Shown here one piece after another: positions 12,164 to 20,900 of a DNA stretch of 64,000 nt (its first letter is position 1; the number at the start of each line of letters is the position of its first letter). Origin of the DNA: Gymnorhina tibicen. Its lineage: Eukaryota > Chordata > Aves > Passeriformes > Artamidae. Position numbers and translations under genes: made by a program. The stretch covers positions 1,135,141 to 1,199,140 of the forward strand of contig VXAZ01008267.1 of assembly GCA_013399875.1 (NCBI GenBank). Reading direction: 5' to 3'. The notes beneath the pieces are model-generated. The model was not told where the DNA came from and ran no database searches. It saw only the letters and a list, made by a program, of their open reading frames with translations.

Positions 12164-12339
12164 CCCCGGCACAGGGGATCCAGGCGGGGGGACTTTAAGA
12201 CCAGCCCTCTCCAGGGACCCTTTTGTTCAGCTCTCAAACATAAGCACCTTCTCGACTCGCCAGGACTTCAGTGGCAACTTGGCCAAGCAGGAAAAGCCCG
12301 ACTTTGGGAGAGCCGCCCCCGGCCTCGCAGCCCTCCGCA

Positions 12340-12793
12340 ATGTCACGCTCCTTCTATGTCGACTCCTTAATCATCAAAGACTCCTCGAGGCCGGCTCCGT
12401 CCCTTCCTGAGCATCATCACAGCCAGGACTTCTTCATCCCTCTCAGCATGCCTTCCCCCCTCGTCATGTCGGTGTCGGGCCCGGGCTGCCCGTCCCGAAA
12501 GAGCGGTGCCTTCTGCGTCTGCCCGCTCTGTGTCACCTCGCACCTGCACTCCTCCCGCGGCGGCGGCGCTGGCGGGGCCATCCCTCTGCTCAAGAGCCAG
12601 TTCCCCACCGCCGCAGGCGAGGCCCAGTGCTGCCCGCGGACCGGCCACGCTCACCACCCGCCGCAGCACCCGCCGCCCGCCGCCTCGGTGCCCGCCGCCG
12701 CCGCCCTGGGACACTCTGCGCATCACCCACCTGCCTGTGCCGCCACCACCTACAGCGTCAGCGACCCCCGGAGGTTTCACTGCCTCGGCATGG
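12340..12793 (+). CDS. GSX2: GSX2 coding exon 1
   Basis: This exon encodes residues 1-151 plus the first base of codon 152. It holds the SNAG-like N-terminus, a Cys-containing segment around '[10 protein letters not shown]', a Gly-rich run, and the His/Pro/Ala-rich stretch that ends in 'RRFHCLGMG'. The donor is 'g|gtagga' with GT at 12794. The frame stays open through the intron, so the exon end is set by the donor and by homology, not by a stop. Confidence 0.93.
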
Positions 12794-12890
12794 GTAGGAG
12801 CCCTGCGGCCGCCGGGGAAGGGGGGCAGCGGGAGAAGGGGTGCCCCCAAGGGAGACCGGCTGCCCCGGGTCGGAAAGCTGCTGGGGAATG

Positions 12891-12945
<55 letters not shown>

Positions 12946-13348
12946 CATTTCCCCCCCTCCCCCCCTTCCCCCTGTCCCGCTGAGGTTCGCATTTCTCTCC
13001 CTTCCAGGAGGGTCCGAATCCAGCCAAATTCAAAATGGGAAACGGATGAGGACTGCTTTTACCAGCACCCAGCTCTTGGAGCTGGAGAGGGAATTCTCCT
13101 CCAACATGTACCTGTCCCGGCTACGGAGGATCGAGATAGCCACGTACCTGAACCTGTCCGAGAAGCAAGTGAAAATCTGGTTCCAAAACAGGAGGGTGAA
13201 GCACAAGAAAGAAGGCAAAGGCACCCAGCGAAACTCGCACGGGGGCTGCAAGTGCAGCACCAGCCAGGGTCATTACCCCCGGTCGGAGGATGAAGAGTCT
13301 CTATCCCCCTCATCAGCTACCGAGGATAAAGAGATCTCCCCGTTATGA
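12340..13348 (+). CDS. GSX2: GSX2 (GS homeobox 2), complete, two exons
   Basis: GSX2 is a nuclear homeodomain transcription factor of the ParaHox class that patterns ventral telencephalic progenitors. The coding sequence joins 12340-12793 to 13008-13348 (phase 1 junction), giving 264 residues. The N-terminus '[11 protein letters not shown]' is the SNAG-like motif shared by GSX1/GSX2. A His/Pro/Ala-rich middle follows (about residues 105-135), then the homeodomain at about 162-221 with the recognition-helix signature W209, F210, Q211, N212 and R214. The acidic tail ends in 'EDKEISPL', as in vertebrate GSX2. The ATG at 12340 is chosen because it begins the family N-terminus and has a purine at -3. 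An in-frame open stretch runs upstream to 12271 but has no ATG. The protein is about 40 residues shorter than the mammalian one, probably through smaller His/Ala runs. It is the only complete gene in the window. Confidence 0.96.
12794..13007 (+). repeat. GSX2: GSX2 intron with (TC)n microsatellite and poly-C tract
   Basis: The intron is only 214 bases. Perfect TC repeats run from about 12894 to 12936, with imperfect continuation to about 12945, and a C-rich tract follows to about 12980. Together they make an unusually long polypyrimidine stretch before the acceptor at 13006-13007. Minus-strand frames here read as Arg-Glu repeats and are repeat artefacts. Confidence 0.9.
13008..13348 (+). CDS. 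GSX2: GSX2 coding exon 2 (homeobox)
   Basis: The exon carries the rest of codon 152 through residue 264 and the TGA at 13346-13348. It contains the whole homeodomain ('[16 protein letters not shown]' through '[16 protein letters not shown]') and the Ser/Glu/Asp-rich tail. The acceptor reads CAGGAG, a NAGNAG tandem: use of the second AG (exon start 13011) would stay in frame and remove one Gly. Confidence 0.95.
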
Positions 13349-13875
13349 GCCCAGTCAGAGCTCCGCTCCCGCCGCCGGGTCCCAGCCCGGAGCGAGGTGG
13401 CGGCACGGCGGCTTACCTGGCACCGCTGCCCACAGACGGCGGCCCGCTAACCTGCAACGGGCTGGCCCTCGCTGCCGCGGAGGCTAATTGTCATCCATTC
13501 GCAGTAATAGAAAGAGATATATAAAAATATATTTTCGGAATGTAAATGTTTTAGTCGTGGGAGTTCAACTAAAACGTTATTTATGTAACCCCAGGAGAGG
13601 GCACCTGCTCTTTCTAAAATGTAACATGGGACAGGGCTCGCGTGGCCCAGGGTCCTCTGTATCCTCACAGGCAATTTAAAGGAAAAAAACAAACGCATTT
13701 CTAATCGAAAGGCAAGACATAAAAAAACCTGAAAAGCAAACTAAAACCTGCAGACAACCTTCTGGACGGACTTCTCAACAAAAGTAAGAAAAGACATAAA
13801 GATCAGCCGTTTGGGTCTGGGACGGCTGTTTGTCTGTGAATAGTTTTATATAAAAATTATATTTATATTTATTTA

Positions 13876-13881
13876 AATAAA
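13876..13881 (+). terminator. GSX2: GSX2 proximal poly(A) signal
   Basis: An exact AATAAA hexamer lies 528 bases after the GSX2 stop codon, followed within about 20 bases by a T-rich run (13903 onward) that can act as a downstream element. Confidence 0.55.
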
Positions 13882-14066
13882 TGAGATCAGACGAGAATTT
13901 AATTTTTTTCTTCTTACCCCCCCCACTCCCCTTCCTCCCACCAAGTGCCAGCCCAGTCGCAGCAGAGAAGATGGGCCGGCTGGGCAAGGTGCTTTTCTTT
14001 GCAGTCCTTGTCCTTCATACGGTGAAAGCATCCCTGTGTATGTGTCAGATCTCCGTAAAGAGCAAA

Positions 14067-14072
14067 AATAAA
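14067..14072 (+). terminator. GSX2: GSX2 possible distal poly(A) signal
   Basis: A second exact AATAAA is followed by a T/G-rich run ('gttttctgttgccctgtg') about 25 bases on, so it is also a plausible cleavage site. Confidence 0.4.
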
Positions 14073-14277
14073 AGCCATCGGCTACTAACACGAACATGTT
14101 TTCTGTTGCCCTGTGACTCGGGACGGCTGGGGGGCGGAGAAGGGGGGGACTCCGCTCAAGCCGGAATGCAAATACAGCCGGTCTTCTGAGTCCAGCAGCC
14201 TTGTGTTCCTTCCCAGCCGGAGCCAGCGCACGCCCTCCCGGCGACTGACAGCTTTCTCCCGTCTGCTGGCCCGGCGG

Positions 14278-14366
14278 CACCGCGCTGGGGACACGCGGCC
14301 GCCGCCGGCCCAGGGCCGCCNNNCACCGCGCTGGGGACACGCGCCGGCCGCTGGCCCAGGGCCGCC
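14278..14366. repeat. 43-bp direct duplication flanking an NNN assembly gap
   Basis: Copy 1 (14278-14320) and copy 2 (14324-14366) both begin 'caccgcgctggggacacgcg' and end 'ggcccagggccgcc', with a few differences between. They are separated only by NNN at 14321-14323. This is the pattern left when two contig ends that overlap are joined without merging in GC-rich sequence. A real tandem duplication is possible but less likely. Confidence 0.85.
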
Positions 14367-17300
14367 GGTCACAGCACGGGGCCAGGGCGAAGGGCTGTGT
14401 GCCGGGGTCCCGTACACAGCCCCGCGCCCCGCCGGCCTAGTAGCCCCGGCTCTTCCCTCACCGAGGGGGCTGGCTGCACACGTCGACCCTTCACCAGGCT
14501 GAAATTCCGCCTAAGTTATTATACGGGTTGATGTCAAGCACAGATCAGGGATTTTTTTTTTTCCCCCCCGGGCCCCGGAACAGCGTTCCCTCTTTTCGGT
14601 GTTGATTTCATTAGGCGCCTTGACCAGGCTCAGGGAGAAGATCTGAGTGCAAACCCGTTACGCTGAGCCGTGGTTCAAGTGCTCTGCAATCTGTGTCGGG
14701 CAGCGCCCGGCCACGGGTCCCACCCTGCTTCTGCCTTGGGCAGCTCATCCTCAGCTCCTTGCAGGAGTATTACAGGGGCTGGTGCAGAGTGGGGTGGACC
14801 CGGAGCTAGTCAGTCCCACATGAGCCCCTTTATAACTTTTTTCCTAGTTCCTGCAGTACTGGCAGACAGCAAGTCTATATATAGCAAGCACTATAAGCAA
14901 ATCAGAAGTGCCTTTTGCATATTATATTATCTCTCTCACCTTTTCCTTCCGTGGATTTTCCACTGATCCAATATACACTTTTGACTTCAGCCTCCAAAAC
15001 TGTACCAAAGTATTTCCCGTAAAAATTCCCTCAACAATCCCTGTATTTCTCATGTTTGATCCCTAACTTCGGAGTTTAAGCTCAGAGATATGTCTCCAAT
15101 TTGACTTGCCTGCAAGCACCCTGGATGCTGAAGAGAGAGGCAGCCCCAGCACAGTGACACTCGCACTGCTTGCCTGCCTTGGAGGAGAGGCCAGGTGCAG
15201 GGGCAGGGCTGGGGTAGGATGGAGAGAGCCTGGTGTGGGCACTGCCCCACAACCTGGACCAGCTTCAGGGCTTGGAACAGAGGCAGAGTCAGCACACCTG
15301 TGTCTAACAGGAAGGGAAAGGAAAGGCAGGACTGAAGTTTCTAGCCTGGACTTGGAAAACAAATACAAAATCTCATTGATCCATATCACGACCATTTCAC
15401 TGCCTGAGCTGACTACAGAGGCCAGCAGCCCATACGCCAGCTGAGTTGCTGGGAATGTTGTTTGCCCAAGTGGCAGTCCTCTCACTTGCCAGGCTGGGGA
15501 CACCAAAGAGCCAAAAGCTTGAGGTCCTTGTGACTCCTTCCCAGGGTGACCTCATGGAGGGTCTGGCTGAGGGAGCTGTCTCCTCTTTCCCTAAAATCTG
15601 CTGAGGTGGAATCCGGAAACTGTTGATTCTCTGCTTCAGTTCACCTCTGTCTAACTTGCTTTTATAATCACAGTGGGGCTTTTCCAACCTTGAAGCTCTG
15701 GGAGGAGACGTTAGTCCCATAGAAAGTACTGCCCACCCTCTCAGCAACGTCATCCCATATTGTAACAGGAGGGAGTCAACAGGCCTGCAGCAGCCCGGGA
15801 AAGCAAAGCCTTGCTGGGTGAGAAAAAGCATCAGTCTCTGAAATCTAAGACTGAAAAACTCAAAGATATTTTAAAACTTCAAAGATACACTTGATAGAGT
15901 ATATTTGTTCTCAGTGTAACTCTGTGGAAATATGCACCTCAATGAATAAATTGGTATTTCCCTCTGTTTCTAGAAGATAAAGAGTACGGTTTCTCCTCAT
16001 TGCAGTATTTAGCAATTTCTTTAAATAATAGGAAAATGAAGTTAGTTGAGGTTTTTGCAGTAATTAATGCTTGCATGTATCTTTCAAGGTTGAGAGGTAA
16101 TTGTGGCATATTATCATCATCATCATCATCATCACATACAAACTGTCATTGAGACAGTTGAGACAATATTTCATTTTATTTCAAAGTACATGTTTCATGT
16201 AAAAAACTTTGGAAAACAGGAATGATGCAATGGTTTGCCTCAACACATCTCAGAAGGCTGATACAACCAGCTCAACCTGAACCTGGCACGGGGCAATCAA
16301 AGTTGGTGTGGCAGAAGCACCACTGGAAATTGAACGTACCCTAATTTGCAGAAAATATGTTGTAGGGTTTCCATGTCCAGCATTCAACATTTTGAAATTT
16401 AGGCAAATTTACATAAAATGTCTTGTGTTCCCCGTCTCCTTCTTTCTATCCATTTTTTTCCTCCCACAGAGCGTGAAGTGCAATTTTTTCCCCCTCACTC
16501 ATCCAGTGCCTAAGACAGGCAGTGTTCAGCTCCTGATGGAACTCATCCTGGCATAACTTGGTGGCAGAGGAGTTGCCTGTGTCCTGCGTGGATTTCAGGT
16601 ATGAGACAGCCCCTAATGCCCCTCTGGGTCACTTAGCCCCCACAGCAGCTGCTGCACTGGACCCCCCACAAGCAAGGATCTGCAAGGGAAAGGTCACACA
16701 CCTAAAGCCTGAGCGTTTGCACAAGAGATGCGAGACATGTTTGTGTGAGTGACCCTGCTACTGACCATCTATATCCTGTTGGGTTAGCATCTCTCCAGGA
16801 AAGTTTTCCCCCTGAGATATTTATTCATTTACTGTAATTCTATTTAACACTTTTCAATTAAAAAAAATCAGAAGGAGAAAACATCCATCTTGAGGCATTT
16901 CCCTGACCTTGGTCTGAATGGCTGAGATCAGATTCGTGGCACCAACTTCTCTGGTTGTGGGGTTGAATCTGCTCCCATGTCCTGATCGGATGTGTTAGCC
17001 CACAGGCAGCACTGGCCATGGGCTGCTGGAACTTCGCAGTGCCGAAGACACCACACTCCTTTGGCTGCTCTTTCCAAAGTCCCACCGGCACTGCTGAAAC
17101 CTTTCCCCACTGTCTGAGCTCTTGCCACAATGTCCATTGCCAGCATCTTGCACCTCTACCCTGGACTTGGGGAAATGGAGGCCCTTGGGTCAGCTCCTTG
17201 CTTCCACCCGTGGTGTAGTTGGGACACTGTGGCAGATACACTCCAGAGATTCCCAGACCGAAGAGCTCAGTGTTCTGGCTGGCTGCACATCCTCCCTGGG

Positions 17301-17480
17301 GTGGACGGGGCAGGCTAGGCCTCATCAGTCAGGCCCCAAGCGCTCACGGAGAGGAGGGCTCACAGCACAGGGATCCAGGCCGGGGACTGCAGGAAACTCT
17401 CCTTCCTCAGTACCTCCGGTTTGGAGCTGGAGCAGAGAGGGGATGGTCTGTCTAATCCCACTGCTTTCACCTCTAGTTTG
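14367..17480. other. intergenic DNA downstream of GSX2, no gene recognised
   Basis: CpG-rich sequence continues to about 14500 and then fades. A few open frames up to 155 codons occur on both strands (for example 15063-15506, 15397-15831 and 16858-17325), but they overlap each other and show no domain I recognise. An ATC microsatellite lies at 16113-16135. Confidence 0.5.
16113..16135 (+). repeat. (ATC)n microsatellite
   Basis: Seven or more perfect ATC units are followed by 'acataca'. It is a simple trinucleotide repeat in AT-rich intergenic sequence. Confidence 0.9.
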
Positions 17481-18480
17481 TCCTAATTTCCTACTCCCGC
17501 CCCTCCCGCTCACCTAGCCCCCTATGGGACATGGCCTCGGGTGCGGCTCCCCGGTGCCTGGTGCTGCCCTCGCGGGCAAGGGCAGCCGAATCGGCGGCAG
17601 CGCTGCTCGGCGGCTCAGCTGCTGCGCGGGGCTCTTTTTCCCTCTTGCACGGTTCAGTCGACGGCTCAGCCGCAGGACGAGGCCACGGCCAGAAAGGATC
17701 AGGCCCATTCGGGAGTTTCTGTGGTGCCCATGGGGATAAGATGCCCAGGAAGGGGCGAGTCTTATTACCACCGCTCCAGGACCCCTGCGAGCGTCCTGAC
17801 ACCAGCTCAGAGGACGCGGGCAGGGCGGGGAGCACTCCTACTCTGGATCCGGAGCCTAAAGATGACCGCATGCAGTCCTTCGGGAGAGAAACCTGGCCAG
17901 AAAAACTTTCTTCTCCTCTTCCACTATTGCTGTTGCGCAAGTTTTGGCGACTGCTTGAAAAGCGTGTTAAATACGAGTGCGAGAAACGCACCCCGCAGCC
18001 TCCGCGGACCTCCGTCGGCTGAACGGGGTCTTGATCTGGGGGAGAAACCCCGGGGAAGGTTGGCAGCCCGGCCCGGGGGTCCTGGGTGGGATGCCGGCCC
18101 TGAGAAGGCGCCCTCGCTCCGCCGGGCCCCCGCCGGTGGCGGAAAGCCGTGCGCCGGGCAGCTGCCGGGGAGTCCCGCATGACAGCGGAATAACAAACAG
18201 CCCGAACCCACTGTGCCACTCGGAAAACCTCGGGGCGTGTGTCCGCGCTGCAGCGCGCTCAGCCTCTCCGTGAAAGGGCCGATTTCACGCAGGATCTGCT
18301 CCGCGCCCCTCTCCGCCCCCCTGCGCGCCTCCCAGCCGGCCCCGCTCAGGGCGATGGGCCGGCCTCGGCCCCTCCACGCCTCCCCCCTGCCCCGACCTCA
18401 GCCGGCGTGTCCGGGGGGATTTAAGCTCTTGGAAGCGAACCCAAAGAGATCGGAAGCGTGTGCTGTGTGCTCTGGAAAAA
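17480..18480. promoter_or_regulatory. CpG island about 4 kb downstream of GSX2
   Basis: About 1 kb has high GC content and many CG dinucleotides, with sharp edges against AT-rich flanks. Long frames stay open on both strands at once (17491-18219 minus, 17531-18022 and 17541-18182 plus), which is expected from composition. No protein family is recognisable. It may be an unannotated promoter, perhaps for a non-coding RNA, or an island of the GSX2 Polycomb domain. Confidence 0.5.
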
Positions 18481-18960
18481 TAACTAGTTTCAGATTAATG
18501 AAGGAGTGACAATTTCAAGGCTAACGTTGGCACTGCCCAAGCCAGAGCGTAGGGAGCTCGCCAGGCTTTGCTTTATATTGTCTGCTTTTCTGAAGAGCAG
18601 ACAAAGATGGATAGAGAGACATTGAAAAGCAGGAGGCGTATTTCAAACAGTTCAATAAAGAGGGTTGTCACTTAAAGACAAGAACCATAGTGCTTTGATG
18701 ACTTTGTATTAGCCTTACCGTTTCAAATAAGTGACTCTACTCTCTTTGCGGAATTCACCGAGTTTTAGTAGATGACACTTCAGTGAAGCCGCTTTAGACA
18801 GGAATGAGAGCTCGTAACTGCGGGGCAAAGCTTCTCTTCGGGAGGGTTTTACATAGAAGATTGCCGACCCGGGGCTGCTTTTTTCTTTCCGTCCTTAAAT
18901 TGAGGAACCTCGGCAAAATCGAGGTTTACAATTTACGTGGAACCGCTGTATAAAATAGGC
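18480..18960. promoter_or_regulatory. candidate conserved non-coding element with hairpin
   Basis: Complex AT-leaning sequence directly beside the CpG island includes 'cagattaatgaaggagtg', 'gactttgtattagcc' and 'tcaataaagagggttgtc'. A perfect 8-base inverted repeat pairs 18578-18585 (ttgtctgc) with 18597-18604 (gcagacaa) across an 11-base loop. No coding frame is present. An enhancer role is inferred. Confidence 0.35.
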
Positions 18961-19370
18961 GAAAACGCTCCGCCTCCATGTGAATATAAAGAAGGCGAAA
19001 GGGAGACCTCGACAAGCCGGCGAGAAACGCTGCCTCCCGGCAGAGCCCGGCAATACAGGGGCTGTCTTTCCAAACCTTTCTACACGCTCGGAGGAAGCAC
19101 CGACGCAGGGTCTTGGAAATAAAGTTGTATGGAATCCCCCAGGCAGCCCTCGCGTGTTCCCACCCGCGCCGGGGGCACGGTCCCGCGTGTACGCGCAGTC
19201 TCTCCATGGTCTTGTCCTCAGGTCCCCGGCCCTTTCCGCCGTTTTGGGAAGGGTGGGACGATACCTTTCCTCTGCCCCGGGGGCAGCCGGGGTGCCGCAG
19301 CCCCGGAGTGTGCGCGGTGGGAAGGGAGGGACGTCGCAGCCCTGCTGGGGGAGATTTTGCTGCCAAACTC
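18960..19370. promoter_or_regulatory. GC/CpG-rich patch downstream of GSX2
   Basis: CpG-rich sequence is open in several frames on both strands. None has recognisable coding content. It ends at an AT-rich stretch (19370-19415) that includes a run of T. Confidence 0.4.
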
Positions 19371-19479
19371 GATAATTATTTTATATATATAGATATAAAT
19401 TTATTTTTTTTTTAAGATGGGGACCCCCGATCGCTGCAGCTCCTCAGGCTTTGAAGGCACAGCGAAAGGGTTTCACTGT

Positions 19480-20140
19480 GGGTTTGAGACAACCATTTAG
19501 TCACTGTTTCATTAGGCACTATTTGAACCTTGCAACATGTGGTAATTTCTAGGGCAAGCTGAAAAGGGGGGATTATGTAGGAGGGACACAAGGAAATTAG
19601 CTAACGGTTAATTTAACTCGTTTTCTGGTAGAATTTTCGATACATTCCTAATTGACTGAGGAGGCAGGTGAAGTCTTCAGTTCCAGGCAGACTCATTCAC
19701 GGTGAGAATAAATGGCTCTTTTTCAACTCTCACTGCTCACAATATATCATCAGGGAAAAGACATGCAATGAATATGTTGATTTAGGGTTTTTTTATCATC
19801 ATTATTAATGGAATTACACCCTGCTACGCAGGTGTGAGGGTATACTGCGATGAAATCAGATTAACAATGAAATGAGAATTTTATTAGCTTTCTATGTCAT
19901 ATAGACCTGGATTTAAACTGTCAAAACAAGAAACAAGAGGGGGGGAAGGATAAGTCTGAAGAAAACAATGCCAATCAATGGGCAGAAGTAGTAGCTTGGA
20001 CTCCAAATGACAATTAACTGTAATTCACGTTGCATATTGACACTCCGTACTCTACACCATTTATATCAAATAGAGAATGTATGATTAGCCCATAATGGCA
20101 AATCTCTTTTGAGCCCGGGGTTTGCCAATTAATCCTCACC
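19480..20140. promoter_or_regulatory. candidate conserved non-coding element, long TAAT-rich block
   Basis: Roughly 650 bases of complex sequence hold many homeodomain-type cores, such as 'ggttaatttaactcg', 'cctaattgactgagg', 'catcattattaatgg', 'cagattaacaatg', 'gacaattaactgtaat' and 'gccaattaatcctcac'. A small bulged inverted repeat ('acaccctg ctacg caggtgt') lies at about 19815-19834. No long frame exists. It is the largest enhancer-like block downstream of GSX2. Confidence 0.4.
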
Positions 20141-20239
20141 ACACCAGTTTACAGTGAAACGGGAACACTTGGTCATAAGGTCCGAGGTTTAATAAAAGGT
20201 CGTGTTGGAAATAAACTGTATCCGACATTCTTGCCATGC

Positions 20240-20480
20240 TCATAAAGGGAAAGGGATCCAGCCAGATTGGAGCGTCCCGGGGGCGTTTGGGAGGAGCCCG
20301 AAGAGCAGCGGAAAAGGAGCTGTGATCCTGCACCGGGCAGCTTCGGATAGCGGTGGGCTGGAGGTGGCCCTGCGGCGCGGGGGTGGTGGCGGCGGCGCTA
20401 CCTGCGCGGTGTGCGGAGGTGTTGGGAGCAGCCAGGCAGGACCCGCCGTCGCCAGAGGAGCCCGCCACGTCTGCCAAGGG
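20240..20480. promoter_or_regulatory. CpG-rich patch
   Basis: A short GC/CpG-rich stretch sits between TAAT-rich blocks. Open frames on both strands are compositional and there is no recognisable product. Confidence 0.35.
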
Positions 20481-20499
20481 CCCCTTTGTAACCTGCTAT

Positions 20500-20700
20500 A
20501 GAAAATGGAGGTATTCTGCATGACAAAGCCCAATTAAGCTCGCTATTCAGGACTTCTGCAGCTGGTAGCCCATTGGGAGAGTGGGAGGAAACGCGAATAT
20601 ATTCATTATGCGAAGGGGCGGTGAAAAGTACCGACAACCGCGGGTCTGGGTTGGGTGTTGGGTATGTTTGTTTGGTGTTTTATGTGACATTCCTGTTATC
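20500..20700. promoter_or_regulatory. candidate conserved non-coding element
   Basis: The sequence includes 'agcccaattaagctcgc', 'ttctgcagctggtagccc' and 'gaatatattcattatgcg' in a non-repetitive context between two GC-rich patches. An enhancer role is inferred from motif content. Confidence 0.3.
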
Positions 20701-20709
20701 TATATATGC

Positions 20710-20900
20710 AATTTGGTGGAAGGGGTGGTAGGAGGAGGAGGAGGGGCGGGGTGGGGGCTGCCCGGGGCGCACAAGCCCCGGCCTACGGAGCCCCAGCGGG
20801 CCGGGTCTCGCTCACAGCGACAGGAGCATCCCCTTGCAAAGAGGAGCAAAGGAAAGTTGCCTGCCAGGCTGCAGGACAGGGCTGTGAAACTGTCGATTAA
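20710..20900. promoter_or_regulatory. G-rich and CpG-rich patch
   Basis: A G-rich run ('gtggtaggaggaggagg') leads into CpG-rich sequence. It is the last GC-rich patch before about 24 kb of AT-rich intergenic DNA. Confidence 0.35.

Larger units (their letters stand above)
11640..13480 (+). promoter_or_regulatory. GSX2: CpG island spanning GSX2 promoter and gene
   Basis: GC content and CG dinucleotide density are high from about 11640 through both GSX2 exons to about 13480. This is typical of developmental homeobox genes, whose islands cover the promoter and gene body. Coding constraint contributes within the exons, but the upstream part is non-coding. Confidence 0.6.
13349..14090 (+). other. 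GSX2: GSX2 3' UTR with two poly(A) signals
   Basis: No stop-free domain-coding frame follows the TGA. The sequence becomes AT-rich and has canonical AATAAA hexamers at 13876-13881 and 14067-14072. The first, just after an AT-rich stretch, would give a 3' UTR of about 550 bases. The second would extend it to about 750 bases. Which one is used cannot be told from sequence. Confidence 0.6.

Noticed and set aside
12271..12339. Upstream in-frame extension of GSX2
   Set aside because: It has no ATG, only GTG. The family N-terminus begins exactly at the ATG at 12340.
12367..12948. Minus-strand frames rich in Arg-Glu repeats, like an RS/RE-domain splicing factor
   Set aside because: They are the complement of the (TC)n microsatellite and GSX2 exon 1. 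The same repeat gives similar peptides in three frames.
17491..18219. 242-codon minus-strand frame downstream of GSX2
   Set aside because: It is antisense to equally long plus-strand frames in a CpG island and has no recognisable domain.
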